Source: Varroa destructor (lineage: Eukaryota > Arthropoda > Arachnida > Mesostigmata > Varroidae). Taken from it: DNA of 64,000 bases. Made by a program: the position numbers and the translations under genes. A model generated the notes under the pieces. It ran no database searches. It saw nothing but the letters and a program-made list of their open reading frames with translations, and was not told the origin of the DNA. Positions 13,009 through 25,918 of the stretch are shown here, one piece after another (the stretch's first letter is position 1; each line of letters opens with the position of its first letter). Where the stretch lies: positions 37,581,498-37,645,497 of the forward strand of contig NW_019211460.1 of the NCBI RefSeq assembly GCF_002443255.2, read 5' to 3'.

Positions 13009-15588
13009 GTAGGGCAAGGGGCCAACTAGAGGGCGTTTGCCTTCCCAGAATTTTACGCGCGTCGAGCATCAATAACACGATGAACAACAGCTGTTCGAAG
13101 GCGCAGCGGATACCGGGTGACCCCGTGAAACGAATGAGATACATTATTCGTACGTAACAACTAGCCCCCTAGCTACAACATCAAGAACGACAACTAGAGA
13201 AGGACCTACAGACCTTGCAATGGCATGCTTGCTTATAGTGATTTATCTTTAACTGCAGTAAACACAAACACATTTTGATCCGATTCAAATAGATTCTGCA
13301 ACGAAATGTTTATATAGATGTGTGTGTAAATTGATTCACAAATGTTGTTTTTTAAAAAAGAAAAGAAGTAATACCTGAGAGCGTATATAGTTGATCTTTG
13401 TTTGGTGAACTTCATTCAGCATTGAAATTGAAGAATTCTATGTGTCATATGATTTTTCAAACGCTAGGAGTTTTACGTTCGGTACTGCCATTAGGTATTC
13501 CGTCGGGCAAGTAGCTCCCAGCACGAACCCAATAGTGACAACGCTTGGATCTAAGCCCACATTATCACGTGTCCATCGGGTAAACACGCTACCCACTCCT
13601 GTTATATCTATAATGCCACTTAGCCAGACAAGTGAAGTCCGTGCAAACGACCATATTTGCTACATGATATAGAAGACATAAATACGAAATCAAACGTGGG
13701 GCTAAAGCGTCGTGGTGCAAGCAGTGGTAATGAACGGCATTTGAACCGTGACCTTAATTGATTCTCATGAGAGAGTCGGCCAAAGCCGACCTATACAGAC
13801 GCAGGGGCAACTTGCCTTCTCAATGCTCCAGTTATCCGGCCTATTGATTTCATCGGCGATTTTTCTTTCTTGGCGCTCAAATGGGACAATTTCTCTGTTC
13901 GTTGTCTTAGATTGAACCTTCCTGTTTGTTGGTAGGACCTATACCCTCGATCAGTCAAGCTCACAAATCCATTTGACGAGCGTATAGAACACTCGCTTAC
14001 TCAGTGAGTGTCCCCTGGGTAACGTAATGGCATGTCGTTTTCCACTAAAAGTGTACGGCCTTGTCCAACATGCCATAGCTGCACGCGCCGTGCGCGAATA
14101 ACAGATGTATTCGCAGTTGAAAAGGTAAAGCCCAGTCTCTTTTGTCGCAACGATGGTGTCCCGTTTGCATATCGTATAGTAGATCGTCACCTAGTCCACT
14201 AAATTGATCGAAATCTCATAGGTTACAGTGAGCCATGGTACTGAGAGGATTATAAGCCCTTAATAGTCTTTGTCTAAGATTAATTATTGGTAACTGGTTT
14301 ACAGTGTCTTTTTACAGTCACGTTAACAGCCACATGAGGACCACACAATGAATTATCAACCTAAATTGTTCTACTAATGCCTAATGTTAAATACAGCGAG
14401 TGGGTCTTTCCACGGTGACGTATGTTATATAGATTTCTTCTTCTTAGTAGCACAAACCGATTGTGGCAACAAAACCCCATTCTTTACCTTTTTTTTTCCC
14501 AATAAAATGAATACGTAAGACGGTACTTTCACCACACACGAGCATTATATCAATATTTGCCACTATAATTATCTAAAATAGATACAAACGGAAAGGAACG
14601 TTGTTTCTGTCAAAGACTGCGATCAAATATATTCTTGCGTGCCGTTTATTCGAAAATCAGCGTCAATGACTCCAATAAACAATAACAAAAATTTTTTAAA
14701 AAATTTGCGCAGAATTTATGTCTGCGTAAAGAAGATTCCATAAATTACGAGATGTAATCGTTGACAAATTTTAAGTTACATTTGTACTTGGACACATTTG
14801 TATTTCGTAGACTTCGATTTTCGCGGGTTTTCGCAAATTACTTACCTTGTCAAAAATGAGTAAATGCCTCGTCGCCGTTTCTGTTAAGTATTATATAATA
14901 TGGGAGCTAGGCAAAGCGTGTTTGTGAGTACCGATGATATTAGACCTCATTTGTCTGGGTGACGTTAATTACTTGTTGCCCTGTTCAGTTACATGTCGCG
15001 CTATAGTATGACATAGCAGACAGCAGGATCGGGTGCAAACAATTGTTTACGTTCTAACGAAGGGGCTACTGTTACTCTCTGTTGAGGGGTGACTCTACAA
15101 AACCGTTGCGCGCAAATTTAAAACTGCACGAAATTTCATAGACAACCTACGTACCGACTTAGTGAGATTTCTTTGAGTTACCTTCTTGTATTGACTATCG
15201 AGAGTGCATCCGTAATGCAGTTAACAATTATTTTTCATGCAGTGAAGTTTATGGGGTGGCCAACGTAAACTTCAAAAAAATACGCGACATATAAATTCGT
15301 GTGTCTGTACCCTTTTTGGAGAAATATTGGAAGGAGAAAACTATTGAGCTTAGTTGATAGGATGGCCATATGTTGCTACTCTAATCAACAGCTTGAAGCC
15401 AGTGGAACATACAGCCGTGCTAAGGATCTAATAATATATTTTCTATTATCATCTAAATGAATTTTCAAACACTATTATTGCTATTGAAGTTTTATTATGT
15501 TTGTGTGACTTCGAATTAAGAAGGGCCTTACTGGACGTAGCAAAAAAAACCGGCTTGAAGAATTAGCCTGTCACTTGCAGCCTAATCA

Positions 15589-15597
15589 AGGTGGCGC
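15589..15597 (+). promoter_or_regulatory. CTCF-type core AGGTGGCGC
   Basis: An exact core match with weaker flanks (TAATCA upstream). It is convergent with the minus-strand copy at 30287. Confidence 0.25.
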
Positions 15598-16379
15598 TCC
15601 ACATGCCTACCTCTCTATTCATACGAATTGCAAATAGGTGTTCTGCGAACTATTTCCTCTTCCGGTACCTCGCTAAGACGACCTTCTTCAAGCTGGGTTA
15701 TGGTTGCAGCATCTATATACATAAGCAGCTTTTCCCTGATCAATGCCTACTAAAAGTGATGTCCCTTAATATGTACAAAGGATAAAAATTATATTACATG
15801 GCGTAAAGGGCATTTAACCATGAGTGCAGTATTTGTGAAATTCGGTCCTTTAAATGACTATCAGACAAATTTATAAACATACATGTTTTTCTCATGTACG
15901 TTACTTATCCTACTACATTGCCTTTCAGAGACGTGTCCTGTGTAGATGGCACAGAAGGTTTTGACTATATAACCCACTGTTCTGATTCTAAGTATTTTGC
16001 ATAGTGGTTAACAACCAACTCTCACACTCGCACGTAAGTTATGGTATTACTACTAAAAATAGGAACTGTGTGGTTCCGCATGTTAGACGCTTATAATGCG
16101 TTGCCCTGCTAAACTGCATTACTACTTTATATGTCGGATGTGATTATACGTCACAATTTAAAATGATCCGTGTCAAACATGTGTGATGAGGTCTGTTTTT
16201 TACAAAAAAATCGTGGGTTTGCGTTTGCGTCCATTGAATTACCCGCCCTGTTTTCAGACCCAGTCATCACATAGAAATAGCAAGAAAGTCAATATCCTTT
16301 CACTCTTTTCTGTTTATGTTGAGAGCAAAGTGAGATAAATTGATGTAATAAATGAATGGTAAAAATTGTGATTTTGTTG

Positions 16380-17900
16380 TGATTGCACTAGTGTACACAC
16401 ACAGGCGTACGCCGCGTGGGGCTTCCGGCCTTCGAAAAACGCGAAGAAGCCTCAACTACAGCTACATAGATATGCGCTTCGCAAGGACAGATGGACGATG
16501 GATAGGCGAGTGATAGGTTTTTCCGCAGGATCCAGCTACGCATAACGTTATCCAACGTTTCTGAATCGTGTTTTGCCAACCCTTTACCCAGTTCGTTGCC
16601 GAAAAAGAGGCTTCTTTTACGGGTGAAAACAAAAATAAGGAGTAGTTGTGCGAATCCTAGCAAACTGTTTGATATATTTTGGCGGTATTCATTGTATAAT
16701 TTAGCGGGTAACGTGCATTTACTGCATAAATGGCTTAACTGCGAGACAATAACCCAAATAATTGTACGATACTTATATAAATGGTAATGGAAAGACTTGA
16801 GTGTTCTCACGACGCATTAATCCTTTCTTGCAAAATCCCAATTTATAGGGTAAGAAGCGACAATGAGCCGTCTGCCTTTGGTATATATGTGTATGTGGTA
16901 CACGCCGCTTGAAAGTGTCTAGAGCGACCTAAGATTACTCAGCGTCTCGCATGTTGTGCAGGGATTGCAACAGGACTATGCCGCTCAGAGGACAAAGAAC
17001 AAGATCATCAATCTCTTGGCGTCGTCTGCAGCACTACTACTACTACCACTGTCCCGCTAAGACAAAGTTATAGTTCCTCTGTAGATGTCAGCAGTGTCGT
17101 CACACCGGTAGCCGCGGCAGTGAGCGGTGATTCTGTTGCGTAGTAAAAGCAGTAATTTCTTTTTTCTCGTATGAATCTACCTGTCTTTTTTTGTTACAAC
17201 CTTTCTATCGCACTCTCGCTTCCGCCGACGATGCTTACCTATAACGAAATAAATGACTGAGTGAGTAAACGATGAGATTATCGACTATGATTAGGATATG
17301 TCGTGCTGCTGCGAACGAAGGGCTGACGGAGGGATAATGCAGGTAAGTTGGAAATAGTTTTCAGGACAGAATGACAGGTTAGGGTTATCGACAGTAGCGG
17401 TCACAGAGGGGCGTAAAGCTGCACTCGTATAGCAGCGACGGCAGTAAATTCGACCGGCAACTTGTGGAAGAGGCTTCTCAAGGTCGTGGTCGTTGTCGAT
17501 TATATTTGGCAGAAATAAAAAGAAGAAATTCTAGTATTTAGTGCTACCGCCTACTGCCCACAACCGCTACTTCTGCTGCTATGACGGCTCATCATGGTTT
17601 CAAAGTAACTGCGTATCGATTCCGGTCACACACTCGCACCTATAGACAGTGGATAGGTCGAACAGGTCACCGATATAAAGGAATCTGTCCGTACGGAAGG
17701 AACACTAGAAAGATAGGAACATTGGAAGGGAAACTGAACATGGAGGCGCTCAATATGCAGAAAGGAGGTCCATCATTTTAAGGTGTCGTAACAAAATCGC
17801 AGACTATCTATTTCACAATGACACTTGGCCATTCCAATGATCGGGTTATTGACTGGTGTTGGAAGGAGTAGTAATTGATAATGGCCACTTCGACTGTTGT
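16380..17900. other. Mixed-composition stretch with one first-exon candidate
   Basis: A 140-codon minus frame (16388-16810) begins with GTG, has no recognisable domain and is within chance expectation. The only feature I would follow is the short ATG frame at 17298 that runs into a perfect donor. Otherwise nothing is called. Confidence 0.5.
17298..17342 (+). CDS. Candidate short first coding exon, 15 codons to a donor
   Basis: ATG at 17298 opens a 15-codon frame, MSCCCERRADGGIMQ, that ends exactly at the splice-donor consensus CAG|GTAAGT (intron would start at 17343, phase 0). The start has G at -3. The upstream sequence is stop-rich, as a 5' UTR would be. Three consecutive cysteines after Met-Ser resemble N-terminal palmitoylation anchors; that is inference. 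No downstream exon could be identified. AGGTAAGT is expected two or three times by chance in a window this size, so the donor alone is not evidence. Confidence 0.15.
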
Positions 17901-18537
17901 TGTTATTATGTATTTGTTGACTGATAACCTGTTGTCTGCTATTTTAAGGAGACGAGGCAGCGTAATCTATGAGATGGGCGCAGACAAAAATACGCAAGTG
18001 CAGATTTTCTCTCTTGATAAAGTGTTTTGATTCAAAATTTTGTTAAACGGACTACTGCGTTATTATTAATATAATTAAGCAAAAAATAAGTGCAAAATAG
18101 CTTATTTGAACTGCATCGCATATATTTGGATCCCGTTATATTGAAGTGATGTTCCTGATGTGCCTATAATTTTACTGATGTACATATATTTGCACATCAT
18201 TACCATTTTTAACAAAAATGAATGACTACTACTAGTTCCAATATCATTTCTTGGCAGTTTCCGCTCGCCCCTGCTAAGATCAAAGCTATCTACAGTTTAC
18301 GCTTTACGACGACAACGGCGACCGACCAATCGTCGGTAATGAAAATGAAATTTTCATTATTAAGTTAGGTCACGGTGTTTTATAACTGTAACTTCAACTT
18401 GGTGCTGTTATTTGTTATGACACTATACAATATGATCAGGTTCTCATCGTTATAGTAATCCCATTGTTCCACTTCACCTCTAGATGAAACGTTCAAGGTC
18501 TCTAAGGTGGAAATCAAGCCCATGATTTTAGCGCCCG

Positions 18538-18553
18538 CACACACACACACACA
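18538..18553. repeat. (CA)8 microsatellite
   Basis: Eight CA units, interrupted by nothing. Confidence 0.92.
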
Positions 18554-19920
18554 TTATGAAACAAAAAAAAGACATATGCTGAAATATAGCAATGTTTGCG
18601 TTTTTAGGCGATACTACGCTACTGCTTCCCCTCGTGCAGTGCTGCATGTTCTGTCACCCCTACTAGTCGTATTGTTGAATGGGTTTCACTTTTCATTCGC
18701 TCTGACTTTCGGCCAGCATTTTATTAGGTTGTACTGTAAAAATATTATGGTGGCCGTTTGCGTAGTCGAAAAATATAGATTAGACCTTTTTTATCTTCTT
18801 CTCTAAAGAGATTTCCATAATGGTTCCAATGAAGGGTAATCTATCGCTCTTTCTTGATAGTTAAATGGTTGTCGGTTTTCATACCGGTGAAGCACCTATA
18901 TCGTATCACAGATCTTCTATTCATCACCTAGCGTTAGTTTCTGTGTAGTGCAGGCGCGATGGCGACCATTCGTGTTGACTGGCAGAGCATGAGGAGAGAC
19001 GACCCGTTGCCTCGGCTTTCAATATCGTATTTGGCTATTTTGATGTATTAAGCAGAATAGCCTCTGAATCGACTCGGAATCCATGTTTGTTTTTGGGTTA
19101 AAGTAAATTGAAGAAAAACATGGAAAAAATGAAGCTTTGCTTCGGAGAAGGAAAGATGTTGATATATATCTCTTAATTATAAGCTGCTATATCTTATCTG
19201 AAAGTTAGCCACAATTAATCTCCACAGACCTGAAATATGCACTGTGTATGCAGCCCTTATAAGATCTGAGGCCAGGAAATGAAAACCGTACGAAGTATCC
19301 CTTATGCGTGCTCTCGGTGCTCTTTGATGACCATATAATTGCGCGTATATGAGCAAGTGAATTTGAAAAACACATACGTAACTCCAAATATATTCTATAA
19401 GAATAGAACTTTAGCATAACAGATATAGTAAATAAATTCAAAATATGGTGAGAATGGTCTGCGCGATCCGTACTCACTCGAAATAGGCGCAGAAAAACAA
19501 ACTAAGGGCTTATATATATCTATATAGGAGCTGAAAAATGTGCAGTTAGAGCTGATGGCTGCTAGACTTCTGTTCATTTTTCGCCTAATTACAGCCTAGA
19601 ACCTGTTTGTTCAGAGCCCAATAGCTCCTATGGCCTCTTATTTTTACGAGCTTATGATGCTTAAGGCAGTAGTTTCGATGCGTTCAAGGTCAAGCATAAA
19701 ATTTTCAAGACAAAGGTCTACATGCGCGAATTTAGCTAAGGGAAGTCGTTAATTGAATAAACACGGATGTAAATATGCGTTTATTACTCTAATGTAACAA
19801 TTTGTAATTGTAAATTTTGCGAAGTAGCCATTACTATCTATATCCGCAAACGCTATCTCTTACTAACAACCAAAACCGGATTTCATTTTGCATGGTTGAC
19901 TAAGTAAAAACTATGACAAA

Positions 19921-19936
19921 GGGGGGGGGGGGGGGG
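19921..19936. repeat. Poly-G run, 16 G
   Basis: A pure G16 homopolymer in otherwise AT-rich DNA. A second G16 run lies at 53669-53684. Confidence 0.9.
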
Positions 19937-19999
19937 TTTTCCGCATCGCCACGGTCATAAAAGAAACAAAAAAGCTTCCGTCACCCAGCAGAAGGCCCT

Positions 20000-21450
20000 G
20001 TAATACACACTGTCGTAATGCCATCACCTATTATCATATAAATGATGGCGACAGATAACCTTCGTCTTTGCCTTATACCCCTTTCTTTATTATCGTTAGG
20101 AGTTTGCTTTCGTAGCTCGTTGCAGTCATGTCGACTTTTATGCGTTTTGCGCTCCACCCTGGACGTTACGTTATTCGTATTGAGAGCCTTTGTTTTGGAC
20201 GAGGCCTGCTGCTGCCAAGTTGTGAACCTGCTCATAGGTTCTCATCAACGTTAGGCGCAGAGCCTCAGAGAACACTGTTGTTAGCGGAGTGGAGCGAAGC
20301 TGGGCCAAGCAGAACCAGCTTTCTTCCTAATCGCTCTGCCCGTAGCGCTCTTCGTTATCATTCTTCTTTTTTTTCGTCCTCCATCTTCTTCGTCTGATCT
20401 CGTACCTGGTATTCGCCAACTCGCGCCTTTCTCTCCCGCCTCGGCGCTCTCAACACTTCGCCTCGTGGGAACAAGAATCCTGTTCTTCAACTCCTGGTTT
20501 CGACTGGTGCTGATGCTGCCCATGCCTCTGTGGAGGTTCCTGGGGGTCGCGCTCGCTGATCGGTTGAACTTGAACTGCGAATGAACCAGGAACCGTTACC
20601 CTTCCCAGGATACAGGCAGTAGTAGCAGCAGCAGCGGTGATGGCAGCGGCGCCGGCTGCTGCTACCGTGATGGAACCGATTACATAACGAATAGAAAAGC
20701 CGCTTGCCTAAACGATAAACCTGCTATTTATGGGAACGTGCGAGTGCTGAGTGTGTGGCGGCATAAGCTGTAATGATCGCTAAACCTGCGCTGTTTCCAG
20801 CTCCAGTAACCGTAGTCGCGGCAGTAGTAGTTGCTGCGTTAGCAACGGTAGATGACGGTCGTCTCCGACTTTGTACTGGGAAGATAGGTACAGAGGGTAG
20901 CGGGAAGGGGAACGGTTGGCGGCGCCAACTCTCCCTCCCGGCCTGAATGCAATATGTGCCGGTATAGCGAGCAAATCCTCTGCCTTCTCGTGACGACGGC
21001 AGCGGCACAGGATTCCCTAAGGGTTTCTTGACGGGGAGACAACTTCCTTGTTTTTAGTATCCTGCCTGCGTACTGGCGAAAGGGGTTAAGCCTACGCATT
21101 CATAAGGCGAAGGAAAGTTGAATCAACGCGGAAGGACCTAGCCAGTGCAGCCTGAGCACTACAATCATTATCGAGAGAAAGTGCAGGGTGTTGCTAGTAG
21201 AACCAACAGTACTGCTGTGGCATCGCCGCTGCCTCATGGTGAAAGCGGCCAGAAACCCGGAAGAGTTTTTACTTCTCAGGCTTTGCACTGTCTGCCTAGC
21301 CTCGGTAAAGCTTCAAACGACGACAACGGCGACTGGGACATCAGCAATGAGAAAGAACGTGAGAACTATCAATAGCTTAAAAGAAAACTCCTGGGAACCA
21401 GAATCTCGTACTATAGAAATCCACGATAGTCCCGTATGACCTGTGGCATG
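20000..21450. other. Extended GC-rich island with CAG/CTG inverted repeat
   Basis: This is the longest GC- and CpG-richer block in the window. It holds an 11-bp inverted repeat at 20622-20665, a 15-base odd palindrome at 20915-20929 and overlapping frames of 60-94 codons on both strands. None is recognisable. It could be an untranslated first exon or promoter island, but no TATA or splice signal fixes this. Confidence 0.45.
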
Positions 21451-22601
21451 CGGACTTTGTTCCTTCACCAAATATCTAAACTCCTTACGACCTCGTCAAA
21501 GCCGTCGTGGACAGTAAATGAGCATGCTCTCTGTGGATTGACTGGCCACATAATAATGCATTTGTTTGTTTTGATTATTCACAGATCTACGGAAACCTAA
21601 TAGGACGGCACGTTCGGCAATAGGGCCACAAAGCTGCCATTTAAGTTGCGTCCAGGTTCGGATGAACCTGAGCGGATACACACTTCACATGAAAATACTA
21701 ACAATATTCACGTACATAGACTGGCCGTTTATTGAAAAACATAGGCTTTGCCAATGCTTCAAACGGCATTGTAAAGGACACATGCCTCCCGTCACGGGTG
21801 ATGCAGTAAAGCGAACTGGTGAGTTGAATATTTTTGATAAAGCGTAGTCGTAGGCACTGGCTAGACTCTAGTCAGGAAGCCATTCTATCCCGTTTATCAG
21901 AGGTTATTCTCAGAGCCTTGAACCTGATTGCTGACCGACACCGAGAATCGAGGTGATCCAGGAAGAGCGTCGCAGACTGGCCCGGTCACCCACAGAACCT
22001 GTTTCTGGTGTGAGTCTTTGAAGGTTCTTGAGCAGCGGCCGCAGTATAACGGTGAGAAATTCCGCAATATTCGTACACGCAATGAAATGCGTAAATACAG
22101 ATTATTGTATTTGCAACTTAATTAAGGTATCAATTAATATAAACCAATATTTGGGACTAATTTATAAATGATGGTGATATTTCCCTCTACGCTTCTAACT
22201 AATACGCGCACATAGATGAATCAGCAAATGGGTAAGCAAACGTCCTGTATCAGACTGCTGATACCCGTAGTAAGAGAACACTTCTACTGCTACTTTCTAA
22301 ACTTGAATATTTGTTCGATCTGTTGTAAAGCCATACATCTAGCAGCTCCAAAAAGTGTTCGTTAAATGCAGTACGGCGCCGGAAAATTTTATGACACAAC
22401 TGCCTTTGGGGAAGGAATAATGGACTTCAATAAACGCTGTGTCCAGGTTAATTTTTTCATACTTCAAGTTAACGAAAGTCAATTGAACACTACCTCTGTA
22501 GCGCAAATAATTGAAGCACACGCTGTTTTGTTGCACCTGAGATGACATACAGCAGATCCTTGAAGAAATTGCAAGAGTAGGTAAGATCTTCATTTAAATC
22601 T

Positions 22602-23003
22602 TCATAATGATCCTTGATACTCCGCTCTGACAATCGTTACTGTTGGTGACGCCTCGGTGATGGTGATGATCGAGGTCAAAGTTATGATGTTGCAATTTTT
22701 GCTTAACATTTTGTGCGGATGCAATTTTTCTGTAAAAGACTGAGCGGCCTTGTCGTCTTCTGGTGAGCGCGCTTGGTTTTCTTTGGAACTTTGACGTCGT
22801 TCGGAGGTCACGTGATCGTGAAAGGACCCTATAAGAGGTGCGAACCGACTGGTAACTGTAGAAGCTGCGAAAGCTGTAGCAATAACAACGGGAGCGATCG
22901 ACGACAAGGACGCGGTTGTGTTCGATAAACGGGATTCAAGGGACGAGGCCAGGGCTTCTATGTAATTTGACAATTTGATCACATATGCGTAGTCTATACA
23001 CAT
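22602..23003 (-). CDS. Unrecognised 133-residue ORF, probably chance
   Basis: This is one of the longest frames in the window that truly begins with ATG. The start context is weak (T at -3). The product is rich in Ser, Thr and Ala with no transmembrane segment, signal peptide or known domain that I can identify. A frame of this length is expected a few times by chance in 64 kb, so I list it only because of its ATG start and fairly even composition. RNA evidence would be needed. Confidence 0.1.
   Translation of the reverse strand: MCIDYAYVIKLSNYIEALASSLESRLSNTTASLSSIAPVVIATAFAASTVTSRFAPLIGSFHDHVTSERRQSSKENQARSPEDDKAAQSFTEKLHPHKMLSKNCNIITLTSIITITEASPTVTIVRAEYQGSL
22808..22815. promoter_or_regulatory. 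Palindromic E-box TCACGTGA beside an AGGTCA half-site
   Basis: AGGTCACGTGATC contains the perfect E-box CACGTG inside TCACGTGA, overlapping the nuclear-receptor half-site AGGTCA (22805-22810). bHLH or bHLH-PAS factors bind such sites. Single sites are common by chance. Confidence 0.2.
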
Positions 23004-24724
23004 GCAAACACATACTTCAATATAATATCCACACAGACAAATGTCTACTGCATACCTATAATATTATATATAATGAGAAAAAAGCTGCAATATTAGACAG
23101 CGATCGCCGTGTATGAAAATTGAATCAAACAGAAAGTACATAATATTTGATTATAACGATTTTTTAAAAATCGGATTAAATTTACGAGAAAATTAGCCAT
23201 AGAAATTTTAGATTTTTGACTGAGTGATAACTGACTCTAGTAGGTTTAATAATCGCTTGTAGAAACGCTGCTTCTGATTAACGCATATTCGTTTTGTACA
23301 TAATTGGACCAATTTACTTATACTCTTAGAGTCTTATATATAGTTCCATGTGGTGACAGTTTACAACAATAGGCTGGTAATGAGGATTTTTTTTCTCATG
23401 ATTTCCAAAGTAAGAGTATTAGCCGTTGGGTGAATGTTTTACCTTATGTGTTTCCTTATCAAGGTAACCATTCCTTTGGTCTTGACGCAGAAACCCAAGC
23501 TGCTGCTGCTACAACTTTGTGTTCTTAGCTAAGTTCAACTCTCGTTCTCATACAACTTGAACGGGATCGTCAGTCATCCTAACCGGTTTTGCACAATACG
23601 TAGCAGAGATACTTGCTATGCTGCTACCTGTTCATTTGGCGGAACCGTTGCAATCAAGAACCCTCGAATCGTTAAGTCTACTACCACTGGCCGCTGCTAG
23701 TCCGGTCAATGGCTCAGCTGAGTCGAGCCTCTGATATCCTCGTCATCGTCCTAGTTCTATTAAAAATTCGAGCCGCAGCAAACCACAGTGAGGTCTAGGT
23801 ACACAGGCAGGAAGGTAACTAGTGTAGTTTCTAGTTTCATCCTGTTTCCCTTGCTGGCGCTGTCTTTCTATTCGGCTAATGCTGCCGGCCAATATTGTCG
23901 TTGACGCCGCCAAAGGTCGCATTCGAGGCAATCCAACAGGGCAGGTCGTATGATAAGCGTCGTCTCACACGCATCCCATATTGGAACTCCACCTTCATTG
24001 CTTCCAAGGCAGACAGCCTTAGAAAGCAAAAGTGTCTATACTACACTATATGTACAAAGGTGTCCAAGGATGTATATTATGGCAAAGTCCATCTGGCGAT
24101 GGCATCACCAGACTGCCTAATCAGACAACAGTACACGGACTGCCTCCCCAACGCTTCCGCGCATTCGGATTCTCTACTGAGCAGCGACAGCGGCAGCAGC
24201 GCTCGGTGCCCATATAGCATCGTAGCGTCGTCCACTCACTGATAACGCCCGTCCATGGCCAGGGAGTTGTGCACTGTGCGAATGGAACACTGCGAACGGT
24301 AGCTAACTTACTTGCATAGTGTGCATGTATAGTAGCTGCTAATGCTGTAGTTAGTGGACATGTGCAACAGGATGGACGTGCCAACAGAGCGGAGACTGAA
24401 TGCAACCTGGCCATCTTGAAAAGGCCCCAGGAGTGAGAGGTGAGATAGACCAGCGTGGTCTTCGTTCCTTCGTTTGATACGTTGTTTCTATTATTCTAGA
24501 TACTTGGCTGTTGTACCTTTCCACTAAGACGAGTTGGCGTTCGTCGCTGTTTTCACAGAGGACACTCATCTTCCCGCCTGAGCGAAAAAACTATGAAATA
24601 GAGGGACAGGGATTACTTTTTGATAACAACGATAAATAGACGCGTCGAAAGCCATCTTTACATGACAAACACTTGTTGATGACATTAATGAAGCTGATCG
24701 GCAAACGATTGAAGACGCGTTTTT

Positions 24725-24949
24725 ATGCAATCAGTATATAAACCACAGCTAGTACTAGTGGTGTTAGTGTCTTCATTTATATTATATTTCAGTGTCTTCT
24801 CAACTGAAGCAATACTTAACGGCAATGCTGCACGTAAAACACGAAACACTCATTTTCAGCTAGTGCTTTTTGAGGGCTACGATATGTTTAATGGCCGACG
24901 TAAAATTTATTATGACCTCCGGACGTGGCAACAATACAAAAAGTTCTAG
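24725..24949 (+). CDS. Candidate small secreted peptide precursor, 74 residues
   Basis: ATG at 24725 opens a complete 74-residue frame. Residues 1-29 look like a signal peptide: Lys6, then a hydrophobic core at about residues 9-25 and a possible cleavage after Ser-Thr-Glu-Ala29. The remainder carries basic cleavage-type sites: Arg37-Lys38, Gly57-Arg58-Arg59-Lys60 and Lys72-Lys73. Gly before a dibasic pair is the usual amidation and cleavage signature of prohormones, so an 18-residue amidated peptide (residues 39-56) could be released. I do not recognise a known neuropeptide family. The start context is poor (T at -3), there is no cysteine in the mature part, and AT-rich DNA often encodes chance hydrophobic N-termini. 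Confidence 0.2.
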   Translation: MQSVYKPQLVLVVLVSSFILYFSVFSTEAILNGNAARKTRNTHFQLVLFEGYDMFNGRRKIYYDLRTWQQYKKF

Positions 24950-25901
24950 CCACGAACGTAGTTCTCTGCCAAGCTTGCTCTAACTGCCAGTACACTGCTT
25001 ACATAGATAATTCAGCTTTTCTAGGAAACGCCGTCGGACCTTTGGCCTGATAGACTGGAGGCCGTAAGTTTAAATTGTTCGTATATTTCATATAAAGTAG
25101 TGGAACTGTGTAAAATAACGGCATAGATATGAGTTTATTTTTTTCAATTGCTTCTGTCATTATATGCGTTGTCAATACTTCATATAAAAATTTTGTCCAC
25201 TGCACCACATCGCAAGTTGTATGTATACATGCATCTTCAACATATCCACCTATGTCATAGCAGATTCTATTTCTCTCTCAAAGGAAAACCTAGAATCGCT
25301 TTTACTTTAAGGTCTCGTACTGCAACGGATCTAGATGTGTTGCAAAAGTGAAACTCTAATAAAATCAAACAAATAAATTTGCTCAAGACCATAAAGTTTC
25401 CCGAAAGAGAAAGACGTGAATTTCCTTTCAGCGGTCTCAGATTAGATTGCCATTAAACATGGCGGCATTAATTCAGCTATAACATAGCCTCGAATAGAGG
25501 CATGTGGATTATAGATCATCGACTATAATTGGGACTTTTAGTTTCGAACTTATTCTTGTTCGTTCATCAAGTGTCACCATGTTCTTGCCTTAATTCGGTT
25601 TCATGAAGCGGCAAACTGCTTTCTGCCGTCAAACCTACTGCATCGCGACTCATGCGCATTAACCAGTCTATGAACTATAGCAGAGAGGCCACCCCTCAGC
25701 GAGGTCTGCAGCGAAAGTACAACTTTTAGGAGAAGATGTGCATTTCCCGCCAGCTTTAACGAATGTGTTTACGTAAACATGGATTCACCTGAACTCAGAC
25801 ACTCCGATTACGAGCGATAGTTTTAGACCATCAGGCTATAAATTTTGAAAGCGGATTGAGTATTAACTGTTTTTTCTGTTTCGCTTACGAGAAGTCGTTG
25901 C

Positions 25902-25918
25902 TGTTGTTGTTGTTGTTT
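25902..25918. repeat. (TGT)n microsatellite
   Basis: About five to six TGT units. It is the complement of the AAC repeats seen elsewhere. Confidence 0.88.

Larger units (their letters stand above)
10960..16380. other. AT-rich non-coding stretch
   Basis: No convincing gene. It contains a strong hairpin at 12162-12199, a TA tract at 12418-12436, two CTCF-type cores (13000 and 15589), an A/T palindrome at 14689-14706 and a perfect minus-strand splice-donor sequence at 14846/14845 without a convincing exon. Open frames reach 112 codons at most and are unrecognised. Confidence 0.6.
17900..20000. other. AT-rich non-coding stretch
   Basis: A CA tract at 18538 and a G16 run at 19921 are the only structured features. 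Open frames (at most 99 codons) are unrecognised. Confidence 0.6.

Noticed and set aside
16388..16810. 140-codon minus-strand frame
   Set aside because: It starts with GTG, is not recognisable, and a plus-strand frame overlaps it; length is within chance.
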